Source of the DNA: Phymatolithon calcareum
Taxonomy: Eukaryota; Rhodophyta; Florideophyceae; Hapalidiales
Direction: 5' to 3'
Length of the DNA stretch: 64,000 bases
NCBI GenBank assembly: GCA_977006965.1
Contig: OZ345364.1
Span: 558,001-622,000 of the forward strand
Shown: in pieces, positions 9,905-20,235 of the stretch
Layout: each line of letters opens with the position of its first letter
How positions within the stretch are numbered: the stretch's first letter is position 1
Notes under the pieces: model-generated
What the model saw: only the letters and a program-made list of their open reading frames with translations
The model's database searches: none
What the model was told of the DNA's origin: nothing
Translations under genes and position numbers: made by a program

Positions 9905-10615
9905 ATGGTTTCGAAAACTGCCTACAATGTTGCGATCGCTCTATGCTTTGCCATTTCTCTCAGTAGAGCTCCTGTGGAAGAGAACATATTGCCCGCCTCG
10001 CGCATCCTCCTTGACCGCGAAGGGCCCGCCTTTCCCATATGCGGGTATCGTGGCTATGTCTGTCCACTGAGCCAAGTTTGTGTCAAATCCAGATGCATTT
10101 CCCGAGTCGGTGTGAATGCATATTGCAAGAGTACACGTTACTGCAAGCTCGGACTCAAATGCGAGAACTCCAAGTGTGTCTGTCCTCTCCCGAAAACGAA
10201 TGGATACTGTGGCGGACTTTGCAAGTTGTGTCCATACGGTCATCTTTGTTACAGGAGCTTCTGTCGCAAGCAGATGGGGCTGAACGAGAAGTGCGACTAT
10301 CCGAAGTTGATTTGCAAAGCTGGTTTGAAGTGTGTAGCAGGATCATGCCAAACTATTGAATGCCCCCCCGTTCCGCAGCCGGATGACTTCTGTGGTGGAG
10401 ATTGCAAAACATGCCCGCCTGGATATAGGTGCTATGGGAATTTCTGCAGGCAGGAAATGGGAGTGGATGAATTGTGCGACCCCCCGAAATGGATTTGCAA
10501 GAGTGGTCTGGTCTGCAGTGGAGGAAAATGCCGTTTTCAGCTCCCTCCGAACCCGTGCGTTCTTGCTAAGAACAGCCTTTTGCCATATCCATGCGACCTG
10601 CCGCGAATTGAGTAA
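9905..10615 (+). CDS. secreted Cys-rich protein with three 8-9-Cys units, 236 aa
   Basis: Intact single-exon frame starting at a strong Kozak context (gaaccATGG). Residues 1-20 or so are a hydrophobic signal peptide. The mature protein has three tandem Cys-rich units at about 46-93, 102-153 and 163-209, then a short Pro-rich tail with two more Cys (218, 230). Units 2 and 3 share the spacing C-x3-C-x2-C-x5-C-x4-C-x9-C-x6-C-x5-C-x4-C with conserved GG, PYGH/PPGY, RxxMG and ICK-GL. Such compact disulfide-rich units recall EB or dickkopf/prokineticin-like modules of arthropod secreted proteins, but I cannot assign a family, and any role (salivary, immune, matrix) would be a guess. It lies in a segmental duplication; its paralogue at 16383 has one unit fewer. 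No introns are seen. Confidence 0.85.
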   Translation: MVSKTAYNVAIALCFAISLSRAPVEENILPASRILLDREGPAFPICGYRGYVCPLSQVCVKSRCISRVGVNAYCKSTRYCKLGLKCENSKCVCPLPKTNGYCGGLCKLCPYGHLCYRSFCRKQMGLNEKCDYPKLICKAGLKCVAGSCQTIECPPVPQPDDFCGGDCKTCPPGYRCYGNFCRQEMGVDELCDPPKWICKSGLVCSGGKCRFQLPPNPCVLAKNSLLPYPCDLPRIE

Positions 10616-10960
10616 ATCTCCAGATTAGGTGGTTTCTCAAAATTCTTCCTGACCGCAGTCTCAAGTGCTCTGTGCCTCTCTGAACGTTCATGTCTCACGG
10701 CTGCAAGTATCTATTTCGCAATTGAGGCTTGCCGCAGCGTTACTTCTCTTTCTGTAAGTTTGCGCTTCTGTGCTCATTCTTTAATTTATATACGCTCTCA
10801 AATTCTCGTTTCGCCTACCTATGCATCTTCCTATTGTAGATACGATACGTTCCGGCGAGGTTTAGTTCGATAGATTCATCGCCTGTGTGCCTGGCAACAA
10901 TCTATGTTTTAGTGTTAGTGTTATTGCTTGGTTTCCTTTCAAGTTTATTTAAAAGCCCCG

Positions 10961-11153
10961 CAGACTTCCGAAGATATGGGCAAGGCTTCCTCTGATGCTA
11001 TCTACCTTTGTGTAGCTCACGAAACGTCCACCAGTATGGCAGACGGGAAAACTCAGGACTCAAAGTAGTCCTATCTCAGTCCTCTACGGGATTGTTGGTG
11101 CTTGGACTCGACCACTTTTTGCCTTGCATTCTGCGGATTAATACATGCCTTCT
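10961..11153. repeat. 193-bp direct repeat, right copy
   Basis: Same sequence as 9130-9322 with roughly eight differences, in the same orientation. It lies just outside the right edge of the duplicated Cys-rich gene block and continues leftward into tttatttaaaagcccc, a segment also seen near 12957-12976. Confidence 0.75.
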
Positions 11154-11239
11154 TCGTTCTCCATCCGTTCTATGAGTGTCTTGCTAAATAGTAAGAGCTC
11201 ATCTAGCGCCTTTTCTGTTTTTAGTTTTATTGCTGTACT

Positions 11240-11545
11240 CTGGTGGAGCGGTTCCAAGCTTGAGACTCGACCAATAGCCGTGATGCCACGTCGTTCAACC
11301 AATATATAAACGCAATCGATATTATTGCTAATAGACGAAACGGCCCCGGTTGATCCTATTGAATGTAAACTTGTATGTAACTGCTTTCTCCTCGATGGGG
11401 CTCGCAAGGCAGTGCTTTGTTGGTGAATTATCTTGTTCTTAGACTACGGCAGGGCGTTACCTCTACTAGATAATTGGGAAAGCACTCCTTCTCTGCCTGC
11501 AATTTGAGATACGATTCGATTCCACCCGGAGCAAACGCGGTGGTT
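11240..11545. repeat. LTR-like dispersed repeat, copy 1
   Basis: Collinear with 27588-27895: shared blocks include ggttccaagcttgag, ctgctttctcc-cgatggggct, ctagataatt-gg and cggtggttc. The second copy sits directly beyond a decayed retrotransposon gag, so the pair may be LTR remnants of that family, with this one a solo piece. No terminal TG...CA pair is certain. Confidence 0.55.
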
Positions 11546-12060
11546 CCACGATCCGAGAGTCCACGTGGACGGCCAGTTCATTTGGACTCTTTTCCTCCCC
11601 GCACCCTTGTCTTCTTTTCATGTATGATACACCGTAATCCCTCCGTGTCTACCAGGGAAAGCCCCTGTTTATCCCATTACTCATCACAGGCAAAGAGGTA
11701 CTATGCATCCAGGACAAGATGAATGCGAAGAAGAAAGCAAAGTCCCTAAGGTGCCAAATCTCATCATCAATGATAGAGAATAAGGTGTAGGAATGAGAGC
11801 AAAGTAATACTAGAAGGAAATAATGTGCCATTTAACCTCCACTTGCGTAGCTTGCCACCTCTACAATAAACTACAATACTTCGACGAGCTGGGTGAAGCG
11901 CTTCGCGGCAATGAGTTTGGCTCAAGCTTGTGTTGAGGACCTTATTGAGAACGGCACTGCAGAACAGCTCTGGACGAGCTATGAATGGACGATGTCCTGT
12001 CCATGAGGCAATAAGCAAACGCGCAGTGATGTGCAATGAATATAACGAAAAAGGCAAAAG
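11545..12060 (+). repeat. dispersed repeat also found at 44.43-44.59 kb
   Basis: The ends of this stretch (ccacgatccgagagt ... tttggactc at 11547-11595, and acagctctggacgagctat ... aataagcaaacgcgcagtg at 11958-12025) match one contiguous block at 44427-44590. The middle, about 11630-11930, is extra sequence here with no recognisable coding content. Confidence 0.5.
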
Positions 12061-12066
12061 GGTCTG

Positions 12067-12770
12067 AAGAAGAAGAAGAAAGGTAGATTTTTATTTAAAA
12101 TTTACCAACACATCTGCTGACGCTTGGGGCAACTCTCCTAGTTCCAAGAGGTTTGGCTGGATTATGCAAAAGAAAGAGTTTCTCTTTGTGGTGTCGGAGA
12201 GACCTCGTCGAGGGAACCACCCAAATGCTGACGAATAGCGCTTGTAGAGGGCACCAAAAGAACAACCTTGATCGTGTGTGCAGTCCAGAGGGTTTATCGG
12301 TAATTCCTAGAATGGTAGTGCCTTCTGCTTCAACAAAGTAGGAGGTCAGCGACTACTTAACGAGCGTGGTAGACAAGTGGGATGCCTGTCGAATTAAGGC
12401 AGGTCATCCAAGACTGTCTGTGAATGTGACCCACTACTTCTAAACGTAAGGGAATTTGAAATAGGTGTCGTTAGGCGACGTACAAAAATAGAGGACCACC
12501 GCGGAGTCCGGTACCTAAAGACGCAGACGGCTCCACATTTTCTTGTTGGTGTAACACGATTCAGTGGACTATTAAGACCCACCTCTGGTCTCCTTCGGGA
12601 CCTCGAGGGGGAAAACTACTCCCCTGTCCTATTGTACGTTGTGATTTCAGATTGCGGTCAGGCAGACCTATAAAATGCAAAGTATCTGGAAAATGCAAAG
12701 TTGCCCCAAGCGTCTGTGATGCGTTGTTAACTAATTAAAAATCGCCATTTCTTCTTCTTCTTCTTCTCTT
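12067..12770. repeat. cluster of LINE-E fragments in both orientations
   Basis: 12067-12160 is an inverted LINE-E tail (agaaaggtagattttta ... gcatctgctgac-like block). 12390-12650 contains the inverted body (gtaacacgattcagtgga, ctccttcgggacctcgag). 12700-12770 is a plus-strand tail (gttgccccaagcgtctg ... ttcttcttcttc). They look like remnants of more than one insertion. The remaining stretch to 13330 shows no gene I can support. Confidence 0.5.
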
Positions 12771-13329
12771 GCGGAAAAGCGGTCACTTCTCACAGACACG
12801 TGGCAACATTGTTGAGGCGAAGCGAAAACATGTCCAAAAAGCTGCTCAGTCCATGATAATCGACCGCACCGCCAGCGATGACGGAGATGCTACTTGCAAC
12901 GAGGAGCGAAAGCAGAGAGCGTAGCGCACGAAATAAATATTTACTTTTTGTGGCAAGTTTATTTTTAAAAGCCCCACAGTAATACAAATATTCCGGCAAG
13001 GCGTCCTCAAGTGAAAGTATAGCTCTTCTCTTACGTCTGCTATTCTTGCACCTAGCATGTCCTCGATAACACATTTCACTGTCACATAGATTGCTCTGCA
13101 TATCAAAAAGGATGAGTAGTAGTTTTTGCAAGGGGTGCAGATTTAGCGAACTTTCCCCACCTTTTCGGTCCATGTAGCGAATGTACTCGACAAACAACTG
13201 TTTCGACATGACAGCTGATGTAGTGACACGGCACAAGCTAATTTTTTGAAATAACGCAAAACCTAAATTCGTTTAAGTCTTCTCCACTTAATTTTTAAAA
13301 CAATTATAGATCGTCCTCTACAACGTAGA

Positions 13330-13790
13330 AACGGGATTTTTCCCTCAATTGTATTAAAATTAGTTTTCTTCCGACGATGCCAAACTAGGACATATTAAAC
13401 GCTAAGTGATATGTTTGCGCGACCATTGATTTTGCCTCGATTACCTCCTGAACCATACTACTCACCCTTTTTTTACTTGGAAAGGCTCCATATGGTCTGG
13501 AGCACTCTACGAGACCGGTCACCGATACTGCCTTTGTGTGTACGGATGTACCGACCACGCGGGACCGGACTTTTTCTCGTGTCATGGCAGGTCTGTTACT
13601 TCCGGGTGACCACTATATTTTAGTTTCTAGCGCAGAACGAAACAATTTTATGGTAGTAGTAGTTTCGGTACTCTTCACCCACTATGCAGTACAAGTCCGA
13701 CTTTCCAACAATGGCGCGAATGATCCGTACTGCGTTCTTTTACTAATTTTTTCGGGCTTTTGAATCGCGCCTCAATTGAGAGAGTTTAGC
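13330..13790 (+). repeat. dispersed repeat unit, partial copy 3
   Basis: Matches the right half of the repeat units at 0.5-4.5 kb (gcgcgaccattgattttgcctc, gtctggagcactctacgag, tttatggtagtagtagttt). It is intact across the site where LINE-B inserted in copy 2, which makes it the informative empty site. From 13800 to 14549 no feature can be supported. Confidence 0.6.
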
Positions 13791-14894
13791 ACATGTACAT
13801 ACTAGTGCATCTCTGTGTCTGGTTTCTCGAGACAGTAGATCAGTTTCAAGAAGATGGACAGGACGAAAAACACCAGCTTATGTTAAAAGTCATTTATTTT
13901 TTAATTTTTATCACAAATATCGTACAGTCAGGCCTCGATAAATGGACGGGCAATGTGGAAAGGTCCAATATTCTCAAACTATTTTGAATCATAAGTTTTG
14001 GATCACACGTGTGCCGAACAGAAGGACGGCGGCTGAAGATTGGCTGTGAAGAGATTTAGATGTTAAGCTCCCCGAAGCTCTGCACTTTGCGCGGCTTAGA
14101 GCTGTTGTGACGTCAAATACCACTCGTATCTGTTAAAGTGTACTGTAGCCGTAAGGATGGGGAGTTGTTCGACGACTCCGAAACCTGCATTAAAGAAGAA
14201 GAAGATCCACACATGTCTTTAGCCTAGAGATCCTATCCTATTGTCTCTAAAAGCCTTGGAATGCATCTCCCTTGTAGTCTCATGAGTGTTTCTAAGGGCG
14301 TTTAATAAATTCCATATTTAATAAAATTCAACTTCACTCGAACTTCGGGGTCGGCTCGGACGGCTTGACATTCATTCCTTTTTGAGAATATTCATTTTAT
14401 CACAATCAATCCGATCCGCATCTGTGAATATCTATTCGAATAGAGAGATGAAGCACGACCAGCTCTGAATTGTGCCACGTATTTGTCGACTCTTCCGGAT
14501 CAGCATCCACTTCAACAAAATTGAAATCTTAAAACTTAGTTATTTTTGTCTATTCTCGATCGGATTTTGGCCTTTCAAAAATCCTTTCTCTTCACGAACT
14601 GGAAACTTTCGGAAAAATCATGAAATGAGCTCCATAGTTGCAGTCGGGAAAATTTGGCGTGGGTCATACCAGAATCACGTTCTGATGTGCATGTGTGTGC
14701 TTGCTTCACGATTACACACGTTTTTCGGCGCAACATTTAGGCACTCGGAAAGTCGCCTGCGTATTGTCCTCAGATATGTTCGAGACTTTTCTATTTTTTT
14801 TAAAAATCTACATTTCTTTTCCTTGCAATAAGCACCGTGGAGACAAGAGAAAATTCTGCAAACGTCTACCCTTCTCCGGAGATACGTGATCAGC

Positions 14895-15450
14895 CTGAAA
14901 AAGAGCAAAGTTCATCATGAACTTTGCTCTTTTCCAGGTATATTGAAAGCCACAGCCTCACTCTCTGCTTCGCGGACATGCCCTTGGCTGGTGTTAGGAT
15001 TGAGAAAATCCAACAGAATTCTACTTCTGCGGCCAATTCATTCAAAAAGTACTTTCCGATCTTCAAAAAGAGATGTTGTAAATGGCTGTTGATACTGTCC
15101 AAAGAAAATGTCCGAAATCGACTACTTAAATGAGAACGTAAGCGAAGGATTGTAACTCAACGAAAAGTCTCTCAGGTGTAATGATAATGGACAAAGGGAG
15201 CTTCCATTAAACAGAAATTCAATCCAATCCATTCAAAAAGAGGACAACCACGCATAATGCGTCATCGCCGAGATAGAATAATGATGATTCTATCTCGGCG
15301 ATCACGCATTATGCGTGGTTGTCTACTTTTTGAATGGATTGGCCGAAGAATTAGAATTCTGTTGGATTTTCTCAAACCCGACACCAGCCACGGACGTACC
15401 CGCGAAGCAGAGAGCGGAGCTGTGGCTTTCAATATAAGCATTTCCCCTCT
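14895..15450. mobile_element. fold-back element, copy 2
   Basis: Same structure as at 5838-6580: the aagagcaaagttcat palindrome, left arm from 14940, central palindrome 15241-15330 with cgccgagatagaat on both sides, and right arm to about 15447. The left arm carries the same LINE-C tail at 15051-15225, with flanks aattcattcaaaaagt (15035-15050) and aatccattcaaaaaga (15226-15241). Confidence 0.7.
15051..15225 (+). mobile_element. LINE-C 3' tail inside the fold-back arm, copy 2
   Basis: Uninterrupted version of the LINE-C tail found at 5988-6346: the gatcttcaaaaagagat block, aacgtaagcgaaggattgta, and the cagaaattcaatcc end. It acts as the empty site for the SINE-like insert in copy 1. Confidence 0.8.
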
Positions 15451-16266
15451 TCCGGGCATCCGCAGATTGTTTCTTTACTGCCCAGTTCACCGTTGGGTTG
15501 GCCATATATGACGCAAAACAGTGGCACGACGTTCGGAGGGAAGAGATAACTTGAACGGTTCTCGCTATGCTTTCTATATGCGGAACATGAAACCAATCTG
15601 GGGACCAGTCAGCCGAGCGCGTACTAGCAATTAGCGCTCAGTGCCGTAATTCGAGAAGCGGGTTTTTACCATCCAGCAGTGACTCGCTGGCCACGATTGT
15701 ATCAGCACAAAAATTAACAGTTTACTTACGGCGGCTTTTGACGCTCATCAGCTCACATTTGGAGCAATTAGGAATGGACCACCTCCGCACAGCAACGGAC
15801 TTCAATTTATAGAAAACCGTATGTTCGGCAGAATAACGAAGCATCTCCCGAGTAGTACAACGTTAGTATCAGCTGTCTGGAAGTTGATAGAACAAAAAAA
15901 GATGCACATCTGTTGGCAGAACGAGGGACAAGCGTTGCAACACGAAGCCTACGCTGATTCGGCACACCAGGCCGTGGTGTTTCCAAAGGCTGGCTCACGA
16001 GTTCAATAATACAGTACGTCTTACTTCAGCAAGCAATCTATAAAAATATTGTTCTGATCGCCGTTAATGTAGCTTGGCACAACAGTCCAAATAGCCGAAC
16101 AAGAAAGGCCCGATTGGCACCTTACACGAGGTCTGTCACCTTAAAATACGTTTCGTACACGAATTACTGCAATCAAAATCCTAAGGTGGCAACGAGGCCT
16201 TTCTTGTTCGGTGCCAAGTTGACCATGGCATGCACACATATTACATTAGAAGGATCATACTATCGT

Positions 16267-16299
16267 TAATAAAATTTATCAATGGTTTCTCGATTCAGT
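16267..16299 (+). promoter_or_regulatory. core promoter candidate of the 173-aa Cys-rich gene
   Basis: An AT-rich box (taataaaattta, from 16267) is followed by TCAGT at 16295-16299, the same pair and spacing as before the paralogue. Retention of the pair in both copies supports, but does not prove, that it is the start site. Confidence 0.5.
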
Positions 16300-16382
16300 A
16301 CAAATACAGAAACGATCCATAGCGGAGCGTCGACAAAAAGACCATAACCTTCCAACGTCTTCTCTCGCACCAGATCCGAACC

Positions 16383-16904
16383 ATGGTTTCGAACGCTGTC
16401 TATGCTGTTGTGTTCGCTCTATGCCTTACCATTTCTCTCAGTAGAGCTCCTGTGGAAGAGAAGATATTGCCCGCCTCGCGCATCCTCCTGGACCCCATCC
16501 TCGACGACGAAGGGCCTGTCTTTCGCACATGCGAGTATGGTGGCGATTACTGTCCATCGGGCAAAGTCTGTGTCAACTCCAATTGCATTTACCGAGTCGG
16601 TGTGAATGCATATTGCAAGAGTACACTTTACTGCAAGCTCGGACTCAAATGCGAGAACTCCAAGTGTGTCTGTCCTCTCCCGAAAACGAATGGACACTGT
16701 GGCGGACTTTGCAAGTCGTGTCCATACGGTCATCGTTGTTACCGGAGCAACTGTCGCAAAGAGATGGGGCTGAACAAGAAGTGCGACTATCCGATATGGA
16801 TTTGCAAGAGCGGTCTGGTCTGCAGTGGAGGAAAATGCAGTCTTCCGCTCCCTCCGAATCCTTGCCGTGATTTGCCATATCCTTGCCTTTTGGAAAATGC
16901 TTAA
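16383..16904 (+). CDS. secreted Cys-rich protein with two units, 173 aa, paralogue
   Basis: Intact frame with the same signal peptide and Kozak context as the gene at 9905. Unit 1 (residues 50-97) matches unit 1 of the paralogue. The second unit (106-152) begins like the paralogue's unit 2 (MGLNKKCDYP) and ends like its unit 3 (WICKSGLVCSGGKC followed by LPPNPC), so it is a hybrid with about 61 residues missing between them. All Cys of the hybrid unit are kept, so it should still fold. There is also a 4-residue insertion after the signal region (PILDD against the shorter R/E version). The 3' flank holds an insert of about 85 bp with ends gaactttaatt / aattaaagttc, a possible small MITE that also supplies an ATTAAA poly(A)-like signal. 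Confidence 0.85.
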   Translation: MVSNAVYAVVFALCLTISLSRAPVEEKILPASRILLDPILDDEGPVFRTCEYGGDYCPSGKVCVNSNCIYRVGVNAYCKSTLYCKLGLKCENSKCVCPLPKTNGHCGGLCKSCPYGHRCYRSNCRKEMGLNKKCDYPIWICKSGLVCSGGKCSLPLPPNPCRDLPYPCLLENA

Positions 16905-17778
16905 CTGCGTAAACCTCCAGATTAGGTGGTTTCCCAACATTCTGCCTGACAACAGACTCAAGTGCTCTGTGCCACTCTGAATGTTCATGACTCTTGGCTG
17001 CAGATTACTACTTGCATGGCGCGAACTTTAATTATCACTGATGAATGGATGGATGTTAGTTCAATTAAAGTTCTTGTTGTCTATTTTGCCTGTGAGGCTT
17101 GCAGTAGCGCTAATTTTCTTTTTGTAAGTTTGTGCTTCTGTACACATTCTTCAAGTTATATATGATCTCAAATTCTCCTTTCGCCTACATATGCTTATTC
17201 AGATTTGTAGATAGCATACGTCGGGACGAGGTTTAGTTCCATAGATTCATCGCCTGTGCACCTCGCAAGTTGCGACAACCTGTGTTTTAGTTTATTGTTG
17301 TACTCTGCCCTCTCGGGCATCCAGCATCATGAGCTGAAAACATTGCGAGCATATATGCTACAGAAGTCCACAGAGGACGCGAGCAGAGTTCTCACCATAA
17401 CGCCAAGTCTCCGAATGCGAATCAGACTCACACCGGCCATCTGGAAAACGACGATATAGCGGTGTCTCCGCCTCCCCCTATTCCTCTCCTCAACGCCGCA
17501 ACACCCCGCTTGTTGACCCTACTGTACCACATATTCACGACATTGGGACGAGAACCCCTTGCAGAAAAGTCGGGACATTGATATCTAGGTGCGTATACGC
17601 TCCTCAAAAGACTCGCAACGACATAACAGCATGCTGAGCAGCATCGCGTACAACCTTTACGGAGGAAATCAGTAGGAAGTGAAATACACATTTGAACCCA
17701 AATGCGTTAACGGCGAGGCACGACGGCGACAGGACCTCCTAGTCGAACGACGTACTCCTGGAGCAGGGAATTTAAATA

Positions 17779-18078
17779 ACGACGTTGCGGTCGACCCTAT
17801 CCTCCATGCAACCTTCCACAGACTACGAAGGTCAAAACATCTACACTAGCGCGATTAGATGACAAAAAAAGTGCCAAGTATGCACCTGTCCTCAAGAATC
17901 AGATTCCACCTGTGCATGTCTTTCCATTCACCGCGACTAACAACGCTTCTGTGAGCCCTAGCGCGCATGCTCTGATCGAGAAACGTGCAAGGAAGAGAGC
18001 GTCCACTAGCGCGCTCCCCGAAGGTGTGCTTAGAGAAATATTTGTTACGCAAATTACGTGCGCCATACACGATGCGTG
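17779..18078 (+). other. open frame of about 100 codons without start, unrecognised
   Basis: A plus-strand frame is open between a TAA near 17776 and the TGA near 18076, with no suitable ATG at its start. It encodes a Lys/Pro/Ser-rich peptide (for example KKSAKYAPVLKNQIPPVHVF). It could be an exon or a transposon relic; I recognise no domain. The surrounding 17310-18720 contains nothing else I can support. Confidence 0.25.
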
Positions 18079-18721
18079 AGCCTGGCAAAGCCTGGCAATC
18101 AAAGTACGGAGACCTAGCACGGAACGTCAAGAGGCCTGGCCTCCGAACCCCGGTGACTGAAACGTCGGACCTTTCAAGTGTCATAAATTTTAGCGGAAGT
18201 AAACAGTACTCTGGTTGTGTCGGTAAAAATCAGAAACTTAGAATAGCAACTTGTTGCCAACTGGCGAAAGTTGCCCCCACTCGACTGAGTAAGGATTCTT
18301 GTTGAGAAACTGTTTGACATTTTCTCCTTTATTTCTTGCTTAACTTTTTCTATTCGGGCAGACCTAGTGTCTGCTATACTACTTTAAACACTATCATACT
18401 GAGGAGCAAAACATTCTAAAGCTTCCCCAGATGTTTCTAGTAACTCCGAAAAGGTTCCTGAAACCACTATGTAAAAACTCTAAAAGTCTCTAAGTAAATT
18501 CTAGAAACTACAGGAATAATCCTTGCGCTCTATTTAGACAGGATCAGCCTTGAATGATCGAGAGATTGCTCTTCTAGTAGTATCCTAATAACAGTACAAA
18601 TTGATCAAAAGTAATCTGCATACTGTATTAGAGATGTGTACGAGAGTGTAAACCATGTGATGTTATGTAAACTTCTCATTTAAGCACAATTGTTATAGAC
18701 AATCCACATCTTTAGTATTAT

Positions 18722-19043
18722 TGTAATGCCTTTGAATGGGCATTATGATGCGCACCTCAGAGAGATCTTTTCACTGCTCGTTAGCCAATCATCGTTGAGT
18801 ACCTCCGGGAAATTTTAGTAGAAATAGCTCGCCAAGTTCACATAGCAGAGAGAGAGGAAGGGAACGACGGAGAACACACACCCAGCACTCCAACACACAA
18901 CACAATAGTGGAGACACTCACTGTCTCCACGGGCACACGTTTCCGAATAAACGAATCCGCACAGACAACTTTACTGTGCGGGGTGCCCTCTAGTGTGCCT
19001 TCGTGCACGCACTTAACGATGCACAGCCAACGCGTACGTTACA
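18722..19043 (+). repeat. 5' LTR
   Basis: 322 bp, TGTAATGCC ... ACGTTACA, matching 26999-27320. It contains an AATAAA near 18945, a plausible poly(A) signal, and GA-rich sequence (agagagagagg) ahead of it. The next base starts the primer-binding site. Confidence 0.95.
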
Positions 19044-19061
19044 TGGTGGATCTGCTACTCG
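19044..19061 (+). promoter_or_regulatory. primer-binding site
   Basis: The 18 bases directly after the 5' LTR start with TGG (tggtggatctgctactcg), complementary to a tRNA CCA end as expected for minus-strand priming. I cannot name the tRNA without a search. Confidence 0.65.
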
Positions 19062-19203
19062 TTTTCAAACCTCGCACATAGCTCTTGCTCTGCGCTCTCC
19101 TCGTTGCCAACTTTCCTGCTTCGCCCTTCGTCTCCAGCGCACACGCCGTTTCGATACTTGCCTCGCTGTATTCTCGCCGTTTCGTTTCATCCTGTCTCAC
19201 ACC

Positions 19204-20235
19204 ATGGCGACGAACAACGCGGTAGAACAAAACTATATGGCGCGACAAATTATTGTCGCCCAACAGAAACTCCACGAAACCTTCGTGTATCGCCCCGATA
19301 TGGACGCTTCGTACTGGATCTCGGGCGCGGCAGACCTCTGTCGTGACCTCAATGTACGCAATCCGGTGGATATTGCTCATCTTCTCACTGCCGAACTTCG
19401 GAACTGGCGTCCTATTCAGGATGTCGTGGAGGCGCACATCGTGTCACACGAACCTAGCGACGGTCCGCAAAGGCCTTGTTCTCCTGTCTGTCTTTTGGAA
19501 TTCGCTCTCTCCAACGATCGCGTGTATACCAAACCAACGGCAGACCTCACCAGCGCTCTTTCTCGCTACATCAAACCTCCGACTATGGACGTAAATGAGC
19601 ATTTGTCTTCCCATTTGGTCAAGGAGGAAGACTTGCTTCGCCGCCGCGACGTTCGCATTTCATCCGACGCTCTTCACGAGGCGATGTACGGTAGTACCAC
19701 TCCGGATGGTAAACAGGTTTCTGGTGCTGTCGAAGACGCAATCGTTGCTCGACTTCTCGACTCCTTACGTCCATCCGAGCCGGATTTGATCGAGCATTTG
19801 GACCGCCTCATCTTGTACTGGGGGGAGTCAAACTGGACTCTGACCGCTCTTATTGAATCCATACGCTCGTACGAACGGAAGATGAACTCTTCACCGGCCT
19901 CTTCGTCCTCCGCTCATGGATCTGCCCTTATCAGGCACTATCAGGCAAAGAATGAAGCTCGCTCATCTCGCTCTACCGCACGAGCTTACAATTTGTACGA
20001 CCCCACTACGTATCTCCGCTCTGCTTGTTCGCGTCCTGTTTCTGCCGAACTTCCGACGAAGCGGATCCGCTCTGAACCGATTCCCGGGGACAACGACAAT
20101 CCGACCCTCATTCAGTCGATTGCACAGATTTCCTCCGTTGCGGACACACTGAAAAGTATGTATGCCGACCGAAACCCCGGCGCGGTACTGGAAAAGTCCT
20201 CTAGGAAACCAAGACGCGCCCCAACCCAGCGGTGA
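19204..20235 (+). CDS. gag: gag, capsid part, ends at TGA
   Basis: Frame open from 19003; the start chosen is ATG at 19204 in a strong context (acaccATGGCG), giving about 343 residues (MATNNAVEQNYMARQIIVAQ...). Position after the LTR and the size identify it as gag. The region about 60-280 would be the capsid by position, though no motif is diagnostic. It ends at TGA 20233-20235 just before a zinc-knuckle-like motif, which is unusual and may be a nonsense mutation: the same frame continues for another 74 codons. Confidence 0.8.
   Translation: MATNNAVEQNYMARQIIVAQQKLHETFVYRPDMDASYWISGAADLCRDLNVRNPVDIAHLLTAELRNWRPIQDVVEAHIVSHEPSDGPQRPCSPVCLLEFALSNDRVYTKPTADLTSALSRYIKPPTMDVNEHLSSHLVKEEDLLRRRDVRISSDALHEAMYGSTTPDGKQVSGAVEDAIVARLLDSLRPSEPDLIEHLDRLILYWGESNWTLTALIESIRSYERKMNSSPASSSSAHGSALIRHYQAKNEARSSRSTARAYNLYDPTTYLRSACSRPVSAELPTKRIRSEPIPGDNDNPTLIQSIAQISSVADTLKSMYADRNPGAVLEKSSRKPRRAPTQR

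Larger units (their letters stand above)
5478..10905 (+). repeat. segmental duplication, copy 1
   Basis: This block is homologous and collinear with 14549-17290. Shared parts are 5478-6636 (fold-back element and its left flank) with 14549-15521, and about 9340-10905 (Cys-rich gene and flanks) with 15808-17290. Between them copy 1 has about 2.7 kb that includes the hAT element, while copy 2 has about 290 bp of different sequence. Boundaries are by eye and accurate to perhaps 20 bases. Confidence 0.75.
14549..17290 (+). repeat. segmental duplication, copy 2
   Basis: Homologous and collinear with 5478-10905 but shorter. It lacks the SINE-like insert and the hAT element, and holds about 290 bp (15521-15808) not present in copy 1, in which I see no gene. 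Its paralogous Cys-rich gene is intact. After 17290 the two copies diverge completely. Confidence 0.75.
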
